Assembly: GCA_017649705.1 (NCBI GenBank)
Contig: JAGCGH010000144.1
Location: forward strand, 1 to 33,433
DNA length: 33,433 nt
Direction: 5' to 3'
DNA from: a bacterium
GTDB taxonomy: Bacteria > Auribacterota > UBA3054
Positions 26,167-33,247 of the stretch are shown here, piece by piece. The position numbers were made by a program, and so were the translations under genes. The notes beneath the pieces are model-generated. The model was not told the origin of the DNA and made no database searches. It was given only the letters and a program-made list of their open reading frames with translations. Each line of letters begins with the position of its first letter. Position 1 is the stretch's first letter.

Positions 26167-27138
26167 CTATCCGTGGGGGTGGTATTTTTTATGCGTCTTC
26201 TTCAGGTGGCTGTATTCCACGTGGGTGTACTTTTCCGTGGTGACCACGGAGGAATGCCCCAGCATCTCCTGGACCACCCTCAGGTCCGCGCCGTGCATGA
26301 TGAGATGGGTGGCGAAACTGTGCCTGAGCACGTGGGGGGAGATGTCTTTCTGGATGTCCGCCTCCTGGGCGTATTTCTTGATCCTCATCCAGAAATTGAT
26401 CCTGGTCATGGGCTTCCCCAGGCGGGAGAGGAAAACTTCCTTGCGGCGCGGCTCTTCGCAGCGGGTCGCCAAATAATCTTTGATGGCCTGGCAGGCGTAG
26501 CTTCCCACCGGAACGATCCTGGTCTTGTTGCCTTTGCCAACGACCTGCAGGAAGCCCTCGTCCAGGTTTATGTCCCCTTTTTTCAGTTTGACCAGCTCGC
26601 TGACCCTGAGCCCCGTGGCGTACAAAAGCTCCAGCATGGCCTTGTCCCTCAGCCCGGAGGGCGTGTCCTTGTCGGGCGCGGAAAGAAGCCGCGTGACTTC
26701 TTCCTCGGTCAGGACATGTGGCAAGACCTTCGCCAGTTTCGGGGATTCCACCAGTTTGGGGACGTCCTCTTTCAGGTACCCCTCCTCCACGCCGAAGCGG
26801 TAGAACATCCTGAGGCTGATGAGCTCCCTGGCCGCCGTGGCGACAGCGACGCGGTCCTCGTAGCGCTCGCCCAGATAATCCGTGATGTTTTCAGGCCGGA
26901 CCTCGTCCCAGTTCTTCAGGCCCTGCTTTTCGCAATAAGCGGCAAAGCCTACCAAATCGCTTCGGTAGGCTTCGCAGCTATTGCGCGCCAGACCTTTCTC
27001 CACGCGCAGATATTCATCGAACCACTTGATCTGCGGTCCGAAATCGTTTTCAGGATATTTGCTTATTTCAGTTTTCCTTTGGCGTTCTTGCCCTGCTTGA
27101 CGTCCACGCTCATGGGGAAGCTGCCGGAGGCGATCCAC
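26167..27138 (-). CDS. xerD: Tyrosine recombinase, XerC/XerD type
   Basis: 323 residues as drawn. The N-terminal core-binding domain (IKWFDEYLRVEKGLARNSCEAYRSDL) and C-terminal catalytic domain are complete. The six catalytic residues are Arg178 (TGLRVSEL), Lys202 (GKGNKTR), His269 and Arg272 (HVLRHSF), His295 (LGHSSV) and Tyr304 (TTEKYTHV). Length and the ending HLKKTHKKYHPHG suit chromosomal XerC/XerD, which resolve chromosome dimers at dif; XerD is the closer guess. The start is uncertain. ATG at 27138 overlaps the upstream gene by 76 bases and adds 24 basic residues that look like a shadow of it. The natural N-terminus would fall near residue 25, where the only candidate is ATA (27066-27064), overlapping the upstream stop and preceded by AAAGGA. 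Confidence 0.93.
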   Translation of the reverse strand: MDRLRQLPHERGRQAGQERQRKTEISKYPENDFGPQIKWFDEYLRVEKGLARNSCEAYRSDLVGFAAYCEKQGLKNWDEVRPENITDYLGERYEDRVAVATAARELISLRMFYRFGVEEGYLKEDVPKLVESPKLAKVLPHVLTEEEVTRLLSAPDKDTPSGLRDKAMLELLYATGLRVSELVKLKKGDINLDEGFLQVVGKGNKTRIVPVGSYACQAIKDYLATRCEEPRRKEVFLSRLGKPMTRINFWMRIKKYAQEADIQKDISPHVLRHSFATHLIMHGADLRVVQEMLGHSSVVTTEKYTHVEYSHLKKTHKKYHPHG

Positions 27139-28328
27139 ACTTTGCCCTTCTTGGCGGTGTCCGTGGCGGAGGTGCCGATCATGGCGTAGGTGAAGGGCAG
27201 GAACATCTGGCGGGCCTTGCCGGTGGCGGACTGGGCGTTCAGGCCCGTGGCGCCGCCGATGGTGGCTTTGCTGATGGAGAAGGTGACCTTCATGCGGCCG
27301 TCCTTCTTGGTCTTGATGTCGAGCTTCTTGACGCCGCCCTTGGAATCGACCACCTTGTGGAGGCGCTGGTTCTTCTTGACCTTCGTTTCCGTTCCGTCGC
27401 CGGGCAGGAAGAAGAGGTCGCTTCCAACGTAGAAAGCGATGTCGAAGTCCGAGAGGTTGGCCATCACGGAGGCGTGGTCGGTCATGTCGACGTTGAAGGA
27501 GATCTTCATGGTGTCGGTCAAGGACTTTTTGAACTTCTGGCTGAAAGAGGCCTTCTGGTCGGTCAGGGTTCCGTAGCCCTTGAAGTAGACCGGCGCGTTG
27601 TCAGTGTTGGTCAGCTGCTGGATCTCGGTGTTGTTGACGCCGATCATCAGCTTCGAGGTGACCCTGACGGCTTCCCGATCGACGTTCTGCTGCGGATAAG
27701 CGAGCGCGGAGGCCAGGTTCGGGGACTCGTTCGTCTGGATCGTGTTGGGCAGAACGGAAGTCTGGACCTGCAGGGCGACTTTCTCCATGTCGCCGATCAT
27801 GAAGCTCGAGGGAGCCTGGGAGGAGCAGCGGCCGGTGAAGCCCACGTAGCGGTCCTTGGTCTCCTGAGTGGTGACGACGTAGTTGGCGGAGTTGTAAGGC
27901 TCCGCGTAGTCGTTCTCGATGGTGCCGTAAACGTCGGCGTCCACGTAATGGGCGACGTTCAGATTAGTGCTCTCGCGGGAAGTGATGATGTTGACCTGGT
28001 TGACGGCGTTGTTCTCGTCGGGGATGTTGGCCACGGTGAAAATGAAAAGGTTCGAGAAGATCCCGGAGCCGTAGCCCACGAAAAGCTGGCTCTTGGGATA
28101 GACTTTCTCCGAACCGGGGACTCTCTGAGTCTCCACGTTCGTGCCGGAAGATTTCAAGCGCATGGAAGCGTCGTTGACATTGTTGTTCTGGATGTCGACT
28201 TTATAGGCCAAAGCCCCGACTTTTCCGTCGCCGTTGATCTCCACCTGGATATTGGTGTTCTCCAATATCGCACCCAGGGCCATGCCGCACATTGCGGCTA
28301 TAGCGCCCAAAAGGTAAACCTTACGCAT
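27063..28328 (-). CDS. Secreted protein of unknown function
   Basis: 421 residues from ATG at 28328, chosen because GGAGAGGA lies upstream and the protein then begins with a clear signal peptide (MRKVYLLGAIAAMCGMALGA). An extension to 28409 would put 27 unrelated residues before the signal peptide and run across the promoter. The mature protein is rich in Asn, Thr, Val and Lys and looks mostly beta-stranded. No catalytic motif was recognised. The C-terminal ~100 residues are lysine-rich (KKNQRLHKVVDSKGGVKKLDIKTKKDGR; GKNAKGKLK at the end). A surface or periplasmic structural protein is possible. It reads directly into the xerD gene, whose coding frame overlaps its 3' end, an unusual partner for a recombinase. 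Confidence 0.75.
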   Translation of the reverse strand: MRKVYLLGAIAAMCGMALGAILENTNIQVEINGDGKVGALAYKVDIQNNNVNDASMRLKSSGTNVETQRVPGSEKVYPKSQLFVGYGSGIFSNLFIFTVANIPDENNAVNQVNIITSRESTNLNVAHYVDADVYGTIENDYAEPYNSANYVVTTQETKDRYVGFTGRCSSQAPSSFMIGDMEKVALQVQTSVLPNTIQTNESPNLASALAYPQQNVDREAVRVTSKLMIGVNNTEIQQLTNTDNAPVYFKGYGTLTDQKASFSQKFKKSLTDTMKISFNVDMTDHASVMANLSDFDIAFYVGSDLFFLPGDGTETKVKKNQRLHKVVDSKGGVKKLDIKTKKDGRMKVTFSISKATIGGATGLNAQSATGKARQMFLPFTYAMIGTSATDTAKKGKVWIASGSFPMSVDVKQGKNAKGKLK

Positions 28329-28379
28329 AATTAATCCTCTCCTACAAGGGTTAAACGTTTGTTTGATTATTATTGTGTC

Positions 28380-28409
28380 ATTGTACCATATATAGTGGAA
28401 AAAGAGCAA
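28380..28409 (-). promoter_or_regulatory. Promoter of the secreted-protein/xerD operon
   Basis: On the minus strand TTGCTC (28409-28404), an 18-base spacer and TACAAT (28385-28380), with TGG directly before the hexamer giving an extended -10. It lies about 52 bases before the ATG at 28328. Confidence 0.55.
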
Positions 28410-28440
28410 GCCTTCCCCAAGGTCTTGTTCCCGGCGCCCC

Positions 28441-28477
28441 TCAAAGGACCCTCTTTGACTTCCAAAGGCCCTTTTGG
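28441..28477. promoter_or_regulatory. Two tandem palindromic sites in the divergent promoter region
   Basis: TCAAAGGACCCTCTTTGA (28441-28458) and CCAAAGGCCCTTTTGG (28462-28477) are two related imperfect palindromes of the type CAAAGG-CCC-TTTG, starting 21 bp apart. They lie between the divergent promoters for the genes at 28328 and 28549. A dimeric regulator binding one helix face is inferred; no regulator gene is adjacent. Confidence 0.45.
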
Positions 28478-28501
28478 TAATATGTCTATCCCTAACTTTT
28501 G

Positions 28502-28507
28502 TATAAT
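28502..28507 (+). promoter_or_regulatory. -10 element of the 28549-tpiA operon
   Basis: A perfect TATAAT lies 41 bases before the ATG at 28549. No good -35 is seen at 16-18 bases (TTGGTA at 28474 is too far), so activation through the palindromic sites just upstream is plausible. Confidence 0.5.
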
Positions 28508-28548
28508 ATAACTGTAAGGATCATATAACCCAAGTGCGGAGACACACA

Positions 28549-29274
28549 ATGAAAAAAGCGTTTTTCCTCAGTCTTTTGGCGATCGCCGCGACCGCCGCTC
28601 TTTGCGTTTATGCCGACAGTATTACTCTCAACAACAAGAAGACCTACACGGGCGACATCCTCGAAATGAACGAGGAAGGCATCAAGATGAAGGACAAGGC
28701 CAAAGGCATGACTCTCTTCGTCAAATGGGACAACATGTCGCTCGCCTCCATCAAGGAGCACAATCCCGACCTTTACGAGGAGAAAGTGAAGGAAAGGAAA
28801 GCCAAGATAGAACAGCAGAAATTGGAAGCCGGCCTGGTGAAATACACCACTCCGGAAGGCAAAGAGATCTTTGTTACCCCCGAACGCAAGACGGAATTGG
28901 AAAACCGCGCCAAAGGATTGGACTTCTACCAGGGCCAGTGGCTTCCCACCAACAAGGTCGCCGAATTGAAATACGACGCCGAGATGAAGAAGCAAGGCAA
29001 AGTTAAATTCGAAGGCAAGTGGTACAACCAGGAAGAAGTCAGGGACGTCGAGCTCTTCAAGAAGAACAAAGGGCTTAGGGTCGGCATGACCGCCGAAAAC
29101 GTGAAGGCCACCTGGGGAGAGCCCACCTCCGTGCGCAAATCTTCGGAATTCTCATCCCGCAAGCGCGAGATGTGGGTCTATACAAACGAAGAGAAGGGCA
29201 CCGAAGACCGCGTGGTCCTGGAGCAGGACGGCGTGGTCCAGATCATGGTGGGCCAGGAGATCGAAGATTTTTAA
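28549..29274 (+). CDS. Exported protein with BamE/SmpA-like C-terminal motif
   Basis: 241 residues from ATG at 28549, preferred over GTG at 28534 because GGAGA is correctly spaced before it and a signal peptide then starts at once (MKKAFFLSLLAIAATAALCVYA). The middle is highly charged and helical. The C-terminal ~65 residues (LRVGMTAENVKATWGEPTSVRKS, then a hydrophobic-charged beta pattern ending VVLEQDGVVQIMVGQEIEDF) resemble the GMTxxxVxxxxGxP motif of BamE/SmpA-type domains. The N-terminal SITLNNKKTYTGDILEMNEEGIKMK resembles a small beta-barrel found in many PVC secreted proteins. Function unknown; envelope location inferred. It is the first gene of a likely operon with the small basic protein and tpiA. 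Confidence 0.75.
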   Translation: MKKAFFLSLLAIAATAALCVYADSITLNNKKTYTGDILEMNEEGIKMKDKAKGMTLFVKWDNMSLASIKEHNPDLYEEKVKERKAKIEQQKLEAGLVKYTTPEGKEIFVTPERKTELENRAKGLDFYQGQWLPTNKVAELKYDAEMKKQGKVKFEGKWYNQEEVRDVELFKKNKGLRVGMTAENVKATWGEPTSVRKSSEFSSRKREMWVYTNEEKGTEDRVVLEQDGVVQIMVGQEIEDF

Positions 29275-29310
29275 GAAAACAAAAAATAAACAATAAAAAG
29301 GAGTAAAACT

Positions 29311-29463
29311 ATGTCCAGACATCCCAGTTTCGGGCGCGGCGGCATCACCAAGAAACGCAACGTCCTCAAACGTCTTGAGCGCATCGACCTGCTCAGAAAA
29401 CAGAATCGTTATAAAGAAGGCCAGACCGTTTACGGCCTGCCCAAAACCAAATTCGAACAGTAA
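29311..29463 (+). CDS. Small basic protein (Chlamydiae/Verrucomicrobia-type family)
   Basis: A 50-residue frame with AAAAGGAG before the ATG. The sequence starts MSRHPSFGRGGITKKRNV, continues with LKRLERIDLLRKQNRYKEG and ends VYGLPKTKFEQ. This pattern (a basic N-terminus, RNVLKRLERI, and a final GLPK) matches my knowledge of the small basic protein family described in Chlamydiae, Verrucomicrobia and related phyla (TIGR04137). A ribosome- or RNA-associated role has been suggested by its size and charge but is not proven. It starts 36 bases after the preceding stop and ends 6 bases before tpiA, so it is probably cotranscribed. It is the best taxonomic marker in the window. Confidence 0.85.
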   Translation: MSRHPSFGRGGITKKRNVLKRLERIDLLRKQNRYKEGQTVYGLPKTKFEQ

Positions 29464-29469
29464 GGAAAA

Positions 29470-30219
29470 ATGAGAACACCCGTCATTGCCGGCAACTGGA
29501 AAATGAACAAGACCGTTGCCGAAGCCGTTGCCCTGGCCAGCGAGATCAAAGAGAAAGTGGCCGGCGTTGAGAACGTCAAAATTATCGTCTGCCCCGTCTT
29601 CACGGCCGTCAAATCCGTGGCGGACGTCCTTAAGGGCACCAACGTCAAAGTCGGCGCCCAGGACATGTATTGGGAAACCTCCGGCGCCTTCACCGGCGAA
29701 GTGAGCGGCGAAATGCTCAAGGAAGCCGGCGCCGAATACGTCATCATCGGCCACTCTGAACGCCGCCAGTACTTCGGCGAGACCAACGAGACCGTCAACA
29801 AGAAGCTCAAGAAAGCTCTCTCCATCGGCCTGAAGCCCATCGTCTGCATCGGCGAGACTTTGGCTGACCGCGAAGCCGGCAACACCGAAGCCGTGGTCGA
29901 AAAGCAGGTCCGTGAAGGTTTCGTCGGCCTCACCGCCGAGGAAATGAAGGGCACCATCATAGCCTATGAGCCCGTCTGGGCCATCGGCACCGGCAAGACC
30001 GCTACGGCCGACCAGGCCGAGGCCGTCCACGCCTTCGTCCGCAACCTCGTCTCCCAGCTCTGGGACAAGGAGACCGCGGACGCCGTCGTCATCCAGTACG
30101 GCGGCTCTATGAAGCCCGAGAACGTCGCTTCCCTTTTGGCTCAGCCTGACATCGACGGCGGCCTTATCGGCGGCGCGGCCCTGAAGGCTGATTCCTTCGA
30201 GAAACTGGTCAAATTCTAA
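29470..30219 (+). CDS. tpiA: Triosephosphate isomerase
   Basis: 249 residues, standard length for the family. Catalytic residues are Lys11 in AGNWKMN, His95 in IIGHSERR and Glu167 in AYEPVWAIGTGKTA, whose following residues form the flexible loop 6. The phosphate-binding GGSMKPEN and GGLIGGAALK near the C-terminus are intact. It interconverts dihydroxyacetone phosphate and glyceraldehyde 3-phosphate in glycolysis. The ATG is 6 bases after the small basic protein stop, with AAGGAA overlapping that stop as ribosome site. A strong terminator follows. Confidence 0.98.
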   Translation: MRTPVIAGNWKMNKTVAEAVALASEIKEKVAGVENVKIIVCPVFTAVKSVADVLKGTNVKVGAQDMYWETSGAFTGEVSGEMLKEAGAEYVIIGHSERRQYFGETNETVNKKLKKALSIGLKPIVCIGETLADREAGNTEAVVEKQVREGFVGLTAEEMKGTIIAYEPVWAIGTGKTATADQAEAVHAFVRNLVSQLWDKETADAVVIQYGGSMKPENVASLLAQPDIDGGLIGGAALKADSFEKLVKF

Positions 30220-30231
30220 AATGACCGAAAC

Positions 30232-30265
30232 AAAAAGCCATGCCGCAAAAGGCATGGCTTTTTTT
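30232..30265 (+). terminator. Rho-independent terminator after tpiA
   Basis: AAAAAGCCATGCC (30232-30244), loop GCAAAA, exact complement GGCATGGCTTTTT (30251-30263), then further T. It ends only 23 bases before the next ATG (30289), so the following operon relies on an unseen promoter or on read-through. Confidence 0.92.
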
Positions 30266-30288
30266 ATTTCCCAACTAAAGGAGCCTCT

Positions 30289-31155
30289 ATGAAAAAAAGC
30301 GCCATCTTCTTACTCCTTCTCCTGACCGCCGCGACCCTTCTGGCCGCCGCACCCAAAGAGGACGAAGCCTGGATCCAAAAATGCAAAAACTTCAAAGTTT
30401 TCGGCATCTCGCTCGGCATGACGCCCAATCAGGTCCGTTCTGTCTTTCTTAAGGCCCCCAGGTCTTCCTTGCTCCCCTGGTCTGAGACCACGCCCTATGT
30501 CTCGGAGTTTCGCTTCGACACGGACACCAACTTCGGCCCGCTGGACCAGTCCTTGACACGCTACCTTGACGTAGGCTTCTCCCCTATCATGACGAACGTT
30601 CCCAAACGCTCGCAGATGCGTGTGGCTTTCTCCAACAGCTATGAACTTTCCTACCCGCTGACGGAAGCCCACAATCCTCAGAACGGCACGGAAGAGGTCC
30701 TGCCCTACATAAGGCACAGGGCGACCTTCCACGACTACATCGTCTACACAAATACCCAATTCATGACTGTCAAAAGGCTGAAAGTCCGCGACAGGGCCGA
30801 CATCAAGGTCTACTTCAACAAAAAGCACCGGGCCGTGGCCATCGGCGTCGACCTTCTCAACATGAAGGACGACGACCAAGAGAAAGCCTTCAAATTCATG
30901 AACGAAAACTACAGCAAGCAGCTGGCCAATTCCGACCAGTACAACTTCACCTTCGACTGCCCCCAGGCCGCCAACGTCTGCCTGCAGTCCAGTTGGACAA
31001 ACTATTACACCGCTCCGGAAAATCTTTCCTTCAAGATCGCTCCTCCCCAGTATTTCCGCCGCTGGAGAGGCCGCAACTTTTACTACCACGAGATCGAATA
31101 TTTCAAGGCCCTGGAAGAAAAGAAACAGAAAGATCCTCTCTTAAACTGCCTCTGA
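30289..31155 (+). CDS. Exported protein of unknown function, tandem paralogue 1
   Basis: 288 residues with a signal peptide (MKKSAIFLLLLLTAATLLAA). The mature part opens with EDEAWIQKCKNFKVFGISLGMTPNQVRSVFLKAP, whose GMTxxQV resembles the start of BamE/SmpA-like domains. The rest alternates short beta and charged segments, including FHDYIVYTNT and VYFNKKHRAVAIGVDLLNMKDDD. No enzyme motif was recognised. It is clearly homologous along its full length to the next gene, 10 bases downstream, so the pair arose by tandem duplication. AAAGGAG precedes the ATG. Envelope location is inferred. Confidence 0.8.
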   Translation: MKKSAIFLLLLLTAATLLAAAPKEDEAWIQKCKNFKVFGISLGMTPNQVRSVFLKAPRSSLLPWSETTPYVSEFRFDTDTNFGPLDQSLTRYLDVGFSPIMTNVPKRSQMRVAFSNSYELSYPLTEAHNPQNGTEEVLPYIRHRATFHDYIVYTNTQFMTVKRLKVRDRADIKVYFNKKHRAVAIGVDLLNMKDDDQEKAFKFMNENYSKQLANSDQYNFTFDCPQAANVCLQSSWTNYYTAPENLSFKIAPPQYFRRWRGRNFYYHEIEYFKALEEKKQKDPLLNCL

Positions 31156-31165
31156 TCGCTAGAAA

Positions 31166-32026
31166 ATGAAAAGAATCGTCTCAAGTCTAATTCTCCTCTT
31201 CCTCGCGGCCGCGCCGCTGTTGGCCGCGCCAAAAGATGACGATGCCTGGATCCAAAAAGCCAAAAACCTTAAGATCCTCGGGGTCTCCATCGGCATGACC
31301 GCCGGGCAGGTGCGCTCCGTGCTTCTGAAAGCCCCCAAGACCACGCTGCTTCCCTGGGCCGCCACTACGCAGTACCACTCCCTTTTCCGCTTCGACTTGG
31401 ATACTGGCTTCGGGCCTTTGAACGGTCCGCTGGACCGCTTCCTGGACATCGGCTTCGCCCCCATTCCGACCAACACTCCCAAGAGATCGGAAATGCGCAT
31501 CCAATACGACAACCCTTACTGGGAGACCTACCCCATGCAGGAGAACCACCATCCCGGCAACGGTGAAGCGGAGATCCTGCCGTTCATCTCCTATTCCGCC
31601 AAATTCCACGACTTCATCGTCTACACCAACACGATCTACCAGAGCAAGAAGACCCTGAAGGTCAGGACGCGCGCCGAGATGAAATTTTATTTCAACGCCA
31701 AGAACAGAGTGGTGGCCATCAACGTGCATCTTTACAACATGAAGGACAACGACAAGGAAGCCGCCCTGAAGCAGCTGAACGCCAAATACAGCCTCAAGAT
31801 GGAGAAGTCCGACAACGATTACTACACCTACGACGTCTATCCCGCCTCCGGCGTAACGTTGCAGTCCGAATGGAAGAGCAACTACCATTACAAACCCACC
31901 GACAAGAACGCTCCTCCCCTCAACAGCCGCCGCTGGGAAGCCGACAACTTCTACTTCCACGAGGACGAATACATGAAAGCCCTGACCGAGAAAAAACTCA
32001 GGGACCCCCTCATGGAGATCCTCTAA
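31166..32026 (+). CDS. Exported protein of unknown function, tandem paralogue 2
   Basis: 286 residues with a signal peptide (MKRIVSSLILLFLAAAPLLA). It aligns end to end with the preceding protein: DDAWIQKAKNLKILGVSIGMTAGQVRSV, TLLPW, FGPL, TPKRSEMR, FHDFIVYTNT, FYFNAKNRVVAINVHLYNMKDND and the final RDPLMEIL all have counterparts. Cysteines present in paralogue 1 (for example in WIQKCK and the FDCPQAANVC region) are absent here. No Shine-Dalgarno sequence is evident before the ATG; translation may be coupled to the upstream gene 10 bases away. Function unknown. Confidence 0.8.
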   Translation: MKRIVSSLILLFLAAAPLLAAPKDDDAWIQKAKNLKILGVSIGMTAGQVRSVLLKAPKTTLLPWAATTQYHSLFRFDLDTGFGPLNGPLDRFLDIGFAPIPTNTPKRSEMRIQYDNPYWETYPMQENHHPGNGEAEILPFISYSAKFHDFIVYTNTIYQSKKTLKVRTRAEMKFYFNAKNRVVAINVHLYNMKDNDKEAALKQLNAKYSLKMEKSDNDYYTYDVYPASGVTLQSEWKSNYHYKPTDKNAPPLNSRRWEADNFYFHEDEYMKALTEKKLRDPLMEIL

Positions 32027-32031
32027 AAATT

Positions 32032-32442
32032 ATGACGAAACCGAAGATCTATCTTTCCGGCCCCATCATGGACGCCGACCCTCACGGAGCCCGCGAGTGG
32101 CGTACCAAAGCCAAGGAACTCCTCTCCGAGAATTTCGAGCTTCTTGACCCCATGCGCCGCTCTTTCATTGACCGCGCCGTGGACTCCGCCAACGAGATCG
32201 TGCGCTTCGACCTCCAGGACGTGGACGATGCCGCCATAATATTGGTCAACTATTCCAAGCCCAGTATCGGAACGGCCATGGAAGTCTTCTACGCCGGACA
32301 TGTCAGGGACAAATTCATCGTGGCCTTCTCCCCCTTCTCCTTCCAGGACAGTAGCCCCTGGATGGTCAAATACTGCACCAAGATCCTGCCCTCTCTGGAA
32401 GAGGCGGCCCAATACATCAACCAAAACTTCGCGAACAAATGA
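32032..32442 (+). CDS. Nucleoside 2-deoxyribosyltransferase-like protein
   Basis: 136 residues from ATG at 32032; a longer frame back to 31870 only overlaps the previous gene. It begins [10 protein letters not shown], and has the acidic [29 protein letters not shown], with Glu84 in the GTAMEV position of the catalytic nucleophile in nucleoside deoxyribosyltransferases. Family members exchange or hydrolyse the base of (deoxy)nucleosides. Fusion domains are absent. It starts 5 bases after the paralogue 2 stop with no clear ribosome site, and its stop overlaps the next start as ATGA, so coupled translation is likely. The physiological substrate is uncertain. Confidence 0.8.
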   Translation: MTKPKIYLSGPIMDADPHGAREWRTKAKELLSENFELLDPMRRSFIDRAVDSANEIVRFDLQDVDDAAIILVNYSKPSIGTAMEVFYAGHVRDKFIVAFSPFSFQDSSPWMVKYCTKILPSLEEAAQYINQNFANK

Positions 32443-33164
32443 AAGGAATCGTATTAGCCGGCGGCGCCGGCACCAGACTGCGCCCCCTCACCACCATAAC
32501 TAGCAAGCAGCTTCTCCCCGTCTACGACAAGCCCATGGTCTACTATCCCCTGCAGACCCTTTTGGACGGCGGCATCAAGGAAATACTCTTCATCGTCGCC
32601 CCGGAAAGGGCCGCCGACTTCATGCGCCTCCTTGGCTCCGGCAAAGACTTCGGCGCGGAGTTCTCCTACAAGATCCAGGACAGGCCCGAGGGCCTCGCCC
32701 AGGCCTTCATCATAGGCTCCAACTTCATCGGCACCGACGACGTCACCATGATCTTAGGCGACAATATCTTCGTGGGCAACGACAGCTTCCTGCACGATTC
32801 CATCAAGACCTTCAGCAAGGGCGCCCGCGTCTTCGCCAAGAAAGTCCCCGATCCGGAACGCTTCGGCGTGGTGGAGTTCGACGACAAGATGCAGGCCGTC
32901 TCCATCGAGGAAAAACCCAAAGCCCCCAAGAGCGACTACGCCGTCACGGGCCTCTACATCTACGACAACTCCGTCGTCGAAAGAGCCGCCAACCTTAAGC
33001 CCTCCGCCCGAGGCGAACTTGAGATCACCGACCTCAACAATCTCTATCTCAAGGAGAACTCCCTGGACGTCAGCATCTACGAGGGCGAGTGGCTCGACAC
33101 CGGCACCTTCGACTCCCTCCTGGACGCCGGCATCATGATAAGGGACCTCAAGAACAAAAAGTAA
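32439..33164 (+). CDS. rfbA: Sugar-1-phosphate nucleotidyltransferase, RmlA type (short form)
   Basis: 241 residues. The nucleotide-binding signature [11 protein letters not shown] (8-18) is followed by [17 protein letters not shown], as in RmlA/RfbA glucose-1-phosphate thymidylyltransferases. ILGDNIF, GVVEFD and [20 protein letters not shown] complete the active site, and [14 protein letters not shown] marks the end. It is about 50 residues shorter than E. coli RmlA, lacking the C-terminal helical extension, as in the known short RmlA forms. It would make dTDP-glucose for rhamnose or another deoxysugar, but rmlBCD are not in the window. Start overlaps the upstream stop (ATGA). Confidence 0.9.
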   Translation: MKGIVLAGGAGTRLRPLTTITSKQLLPVYDKPMVYYPLQTLLDGGIKEILFIVAPERAADFMRLLGSGKDFGAEFSYKIQDRPEGLAQAFIIGSNFIGTDDVTMILGDNIFVGNDSFLHDSIKTFSKGARVFAKKVPDPERFGVVEFDDKMQAVSIEEKPKAPKSDYAVTGLYIYDNSVVERAANLKPSARGELEITDLNNLYLKENSLDVSIYEGEWLDTGTFDSLLDAGIMIRDLKNKK

Positions 33165-33187
33165 AAAACATCAAAACACGAGATAAT

Positions 33188-33202
33188 AAAAAAGCCTTCC
33201 GC
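33188..33202 (+). other. Orphan left arm of a terminator, apparently split by the IS
   Basis: AAAAAAGCCTTCCGC has the composition of the first arm of a rho-independent terminator, like the arms at 15096 and 30232, and lies 24 bases after the rfbA stop. Its complement (GGAAGGCTTTTTT) does not follow; the insertion sequence begins a few bases later. Confidence 0.5.
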
Positions 33203-33210
33203 AGGTGATA

Positions 33211-33243
33211 TGAACCCCAAATCTTGGACAGATTTGGGGTTCA
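33211..33243. repeat. 14-bp perfect inverted repeat at the IS left end
   Basis: TGAACCCCAAATCT (33211-33224), spacer TGGAC, and AGATTTGGGGTTCA (33230-33243). The left part with TTGGACA resembles the terminal inverted repeats of IS3-family elements (TG...CCCCAAA...TTGGACA). The hairpin directly before the transposase ATG could also block translation from read-through transcripts, as known for several insertion sequences. Confidence 0.75.
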
Positions 33244-33247
33244 TTTT

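Noticed and set aside
28329-28409. 27-residue N-terminal extension of the secreted protein
   Set aside because: It would run through the promoter and place non-signal residues before a clear signal peptide; the ATG at 28328 has a strong ribosome site.
31870-32031. Upstream extension of the deoxyribosyltransferase-like gene
   Set aside because: It overlaps the conserved end of paralogue 2 in another frame; the family fold starts at KIYLSGP right after the ATG at 32032.
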